Shown here piece after piece: positions 62,283 to 64,000 of a stretch of 64,000 nucleotides of DNA (the stretch's first letter is position 1; each line of letters opens with the position of its first letter). The DNA comes from Amycolatopsis sp. FDAARGOS 1241 (GTDB lineage Bacteria; Actinomycetota; Actinomycetes; Mycobacteriales; Pseudonocardiaceae). The stretch is taken from assembly GCF_016889705.1 (NCBI RefSeq), contig NZ_CP069526.1, forward strand, positions 9,204,001 to 9,268,000, written 5' to 3'. Under the pieces are notes generated by a model. The model searched no databases and was not told the DNA's origin. It was given only the letters and a program-made list of their open reading frames with translations. The translations under genes and the position numbers were made by a program.

Positions 62283-63844
62283 GACGTCCCGGGCACCGCC
62301 GGCGCGGACCGGCGGTGCCGGAACCCGGCGAACTTCACCCGGTCGCGGGAGCGCTGGAGCACACCGCCGGCGGGATCGTCGTCGCCGGCGAGGCGGACGA
62401 GGTCGGTGCGCGGGCGGTAGATCTCGCGGATCACCAGCACGCACAGGCCGACCACCGCGAGGTCACGCACCACGACCGTGCCCAGGAACCAGCCCTCCGG
62501 CAGTCCCTTGTGGTCGATGCCGAGGTAGTAGAACATTCGCGGCGCCCAGACCAGCGCGTCGATCACCATCCAGCCCAGCAGCAGGCGCCAGCGCGGGATG
62601 GCGAGCACCGCCAGCGGCACGAGCCACAGCGAGTACTGCGGGCTCCACACCTTGTTCGTCAGCAGGAACGCGGCCACCACGAGGAACGCGAGCTGGCCGA
62701 AGCGCGGGCGCCGCGGCGCGGTCAGGGCGACGTACGCGATGCCGGCGCAGCAGGCCAGGAACAGCACGGCGATCACGGTGTTGAGCACCGTCGGTGTCTG
62801 TCCTTTGTGGAGCGCGCCGTCGAAGCCGGTCCAGCCCGTGGCGTACGAGATCACGTTGTAGAGCGAGTCCGGGTCCATCGGGCGCAGCGTGTTGAGCCGG
62901 AAGAACTCCCACCAGCCGCGCGTGGCGACGAGGATGAACGGCACGTTCACCACGAGCCAGGCCAGCACGGCGAAGCCCGCCGTCCGGCCCCACGCGCGCA
63001 GCTTCCCGGCGCGCAGGCACAGCACGAACAGCACTCCGAGCAGCAGCAACGGGTACAGCTTGGCGGCGGCTCCCAGCCCGAGCAGCACGCCGGCGATCTC
63101 CGGTCGTCTGCGCGACCACGCGAGGATCCCGGCGGCGGTGCACGCGGTGGCGATCGCGTCGAAGTTCGTGAACGCCTGGACCAGCACCAGCGGCGAGATC
63201 GCGACCAGCACGGCGTCCCAGGGCCGGCGTTTCATCGTCCGCCCGGTCGCCCACACCGTGACGAGCCAGGCGAGTGCGAGCCAGAACGCGGAGATGTTGA
63301 AGTAGATCGCCACGGGCAGTGCGCCGGGTAGCCAGCCGGAGTCCGCGATGGCGAGCCAGCCGGCCGCGAGCTTCGCGTTGACCCACTGGAACAGCCCCGT
63401 GAGCACGGGGTACTCCATGTACCGGGTCTGGTCTTGCGCCGTCTGCGTGTCCTCATTCCAGGACGAGATGTACGGGAACGTGTGCGGATCGTTGAGCCGT
63501 TCCGAGCTGTAGAGCGGCACGATGTCCGAGTAGCACATCGCGACGAACGGGCGGCCCGCGCGCCAGTCGAGCTGGTTGACGCCCGCCGAGTCCGTGTACT
63601 GCTGGATGCAGGAGGCCTTGCCGAACCAGCACAGCACCAGTGCCAGCACCGCGAGGCCGAGGCCCACGCGCTGCGGCGACCAGAACCAGTGCCGCCCCAC
63701 GGCGGCGTGTTCGCCCAGCGGGCCGCCGATCGGTCTCGTCGCCGCGGCGGCCAGCGGGTCGTTCCAGCTGGGCACGATCCGCTCCGCTGGGGTCAGCGTG
63801 CGGGGAGCCGCGTCCGGCTCTTCGGCGGTGGCTTGGTGGGGCAC
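62279..63844 (-). CDS. GT87-type polyprenol-dependent mannosyltransferase-like membrane protein (Rv0051-like)
   Basis: 521 residues with about ten membrane helices after a 55-residue cytoplasmic start. GT87/GT-C features include an early external loop with acidic residues (YSDIVPLYSSERL), YMEYPVLTGLFQWV and FNFDAIATACTAAGI-like segments. Such proteins transfer mannose from polyprenyl phosphate to cell-wall glycolipids or lipoglycans. In M. tuberculosis Rv0051 lies between ponA1 and rpsF, matching this neighbourhood. GTG 63844. Confidence 0.85.
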   Translation of the reverse strand: MPHQATAEEPDAAPRTLTPAERIVPSWNDPLAAAATRPIGGPLGEHAAVGRHWFWSPQRVGLGLAVLALVLCWFGKASCIQQYTDSAGVNQLDWRAGRPFVAMCYSDIVPLYSSERLNDPHTFPYISSWNEDTQTAQDQTRYMEYPVLTGLFQWVNAKLAAGWLAIADSGWLPGALPVAIYFNISAFWLALAWLVTVWATGRTMKRRPWDAVLVAISPLVLVQAFTNFDAIATACTAAGILAWSRRRPEIAGVLLGLGAAAKLYPLLLLGVLFVLCLRAGKLRAWGRTAGFAVLAWLVVNVPFILVATRGWWEFFRLNTLRPMDPDSLYNVISYATGWTGFDGALHKGQTPTVLNTVIAVLFLACCAGIAYVALTAPRRPRFGQLAFLVVAAFLLTNKVWSPQYSLWLVPLAVLAIPRWRLLLGWMVIDALVWAPRMFYYLGIDHKGLPEGWFLGTVVVRDLAVVGLCVLVIREIYRPRTDLVRLAGDDDPAGGVLQRSRDRVKFAGFRHRRSAPAVPGTS

Positions 63845-63880
63845 GTCGCGGATGCTATCTGCCCGCAGGTCAGGCGCCTG

Positions 63881-64000
63881 TCATTTCGGGTCTTCGTAGA
63901 ACCGGGCAAGTACCTCGAACGCCCCACCGAGGGCCACGGCTTCCTCGCCGAGCGCGCTCAGCTCCACCTCGGTGCGCTGCCATTGCGGCACCGGCAGGAG
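63881..64000 (-). CDS. C-terminus of a possible ROK-family protein (rest outside window)
   Basis: Only the last 39 codons are visible, ending TGA 63883-63881. The sequence VELSALGEEAVALGGAFEVL resembles the end of ROK-family kinases or regulators, where ALGxxAxxLGA is common. This is a weak call from a short segment. Confidence 0.4.
   Translation of the reverse strand, partial: LLPVPQWQRTEVELSALGEEAVALGGAFEVLARFYEDPK

Overview
This window is high-GC actinobacterial chromosome, most likely from the Pseudonocardiaceae (Amycolatopsis-like). Support for that comes from gene content and order (cwlM-trxA-trxB-anti-sigma-sigM-pseudokinase-murJ-DUF6049-nudix, divergent from pcnA; rpsF-ssb-rpsR-rplI; dnaB), GTG starts and leaderless-type starts, an ESX substrate set of the Pseudonocardiaceae type, and a PTS gene under a DasR-type operator. 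Genes that in Mycobacterium tuberculosis lie on opposite sides of dnaA (the cwlM-pcnA block, and yqgE/leuS/dnaB/rpsF) are together here. The left edge points toward parAB-oriC, which is outside the window.

Layout. 1-10.9 kb (minus): envelope and redox block, with cwlM, trxA/trxB (a SigR-like promoter precedes trxB), ECF sigma factor and membrane anti-sigma, a kinase-like protein, murJ, a DUF6049 exported protein and a nudix hydrolase. 11-14.9 kb (plus): CCA-adding enzyme, orphan histidine kinase, methyltransferase. 14.9-21.9 kb (minus): a five-gene operon of two YezG-like/TNT-like proteins, two ADP-ribosylglycohydrolase-fold proteins (one with intact metal motifs, one without) and a YbaB-like protein. 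This is the most unusual locus. 22-30.9 kb: MFS transporter, Cfa-like methyltransferase, YqgE, SdpI-like protein, phytase-like esterase, and leuS behind a leucine leader peptide and attenuator. 30.9-36 kb: ABC exporter, an amber-interrupted SDR pseudogene, TetR, sensor-domain protein, ribokinase. 36-37.4 kb: non-coding, with imperfect about 175-bp tandem repeats and two DnaA boxes. 37.4-43.9 kb: ptsI, DUF1707 protein, lipoprotein, MacRS-like two-component system, AI-2E-type transporter. 44.2-48.7 kb: two exported proteins, the second with about 13 chaplin-like repeats. 48.7-51.3 kb: ring-opening dioxygenase, MarR regulator and a small zone of gene decay. 51.3-53.3 kb: dnaB and a DnaA-box cluster. 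53.4-56.6 kb: ESX substrate operon with EspG. 56.8-58.5 kb: rpsF-ssb-rpsR-rplI. 58.6-61.4 kb: three tandem exported proteins with a shared C-terminal membrane anchor. 61.5-64 kb: endonuclease IV, GT87 glycosyltransferase, and the end of a possible ROK protein.

Working together: cwlM, murJ, the pseudokinase, sigM and its anti-sigma, and the GT87 protein belong to cell-wall synthesis and stress control. The trx genes, ssb, dnaB and the ribosomal genes are origin-proximal housekeeping. The TNT/ADP-ribosylglycohydrolase operon is probably concerned with NAD or ADP-ribose conflict or signalling. No tRNA, rRNA, CRISPR array, phage or complete insertion sequence was seen.
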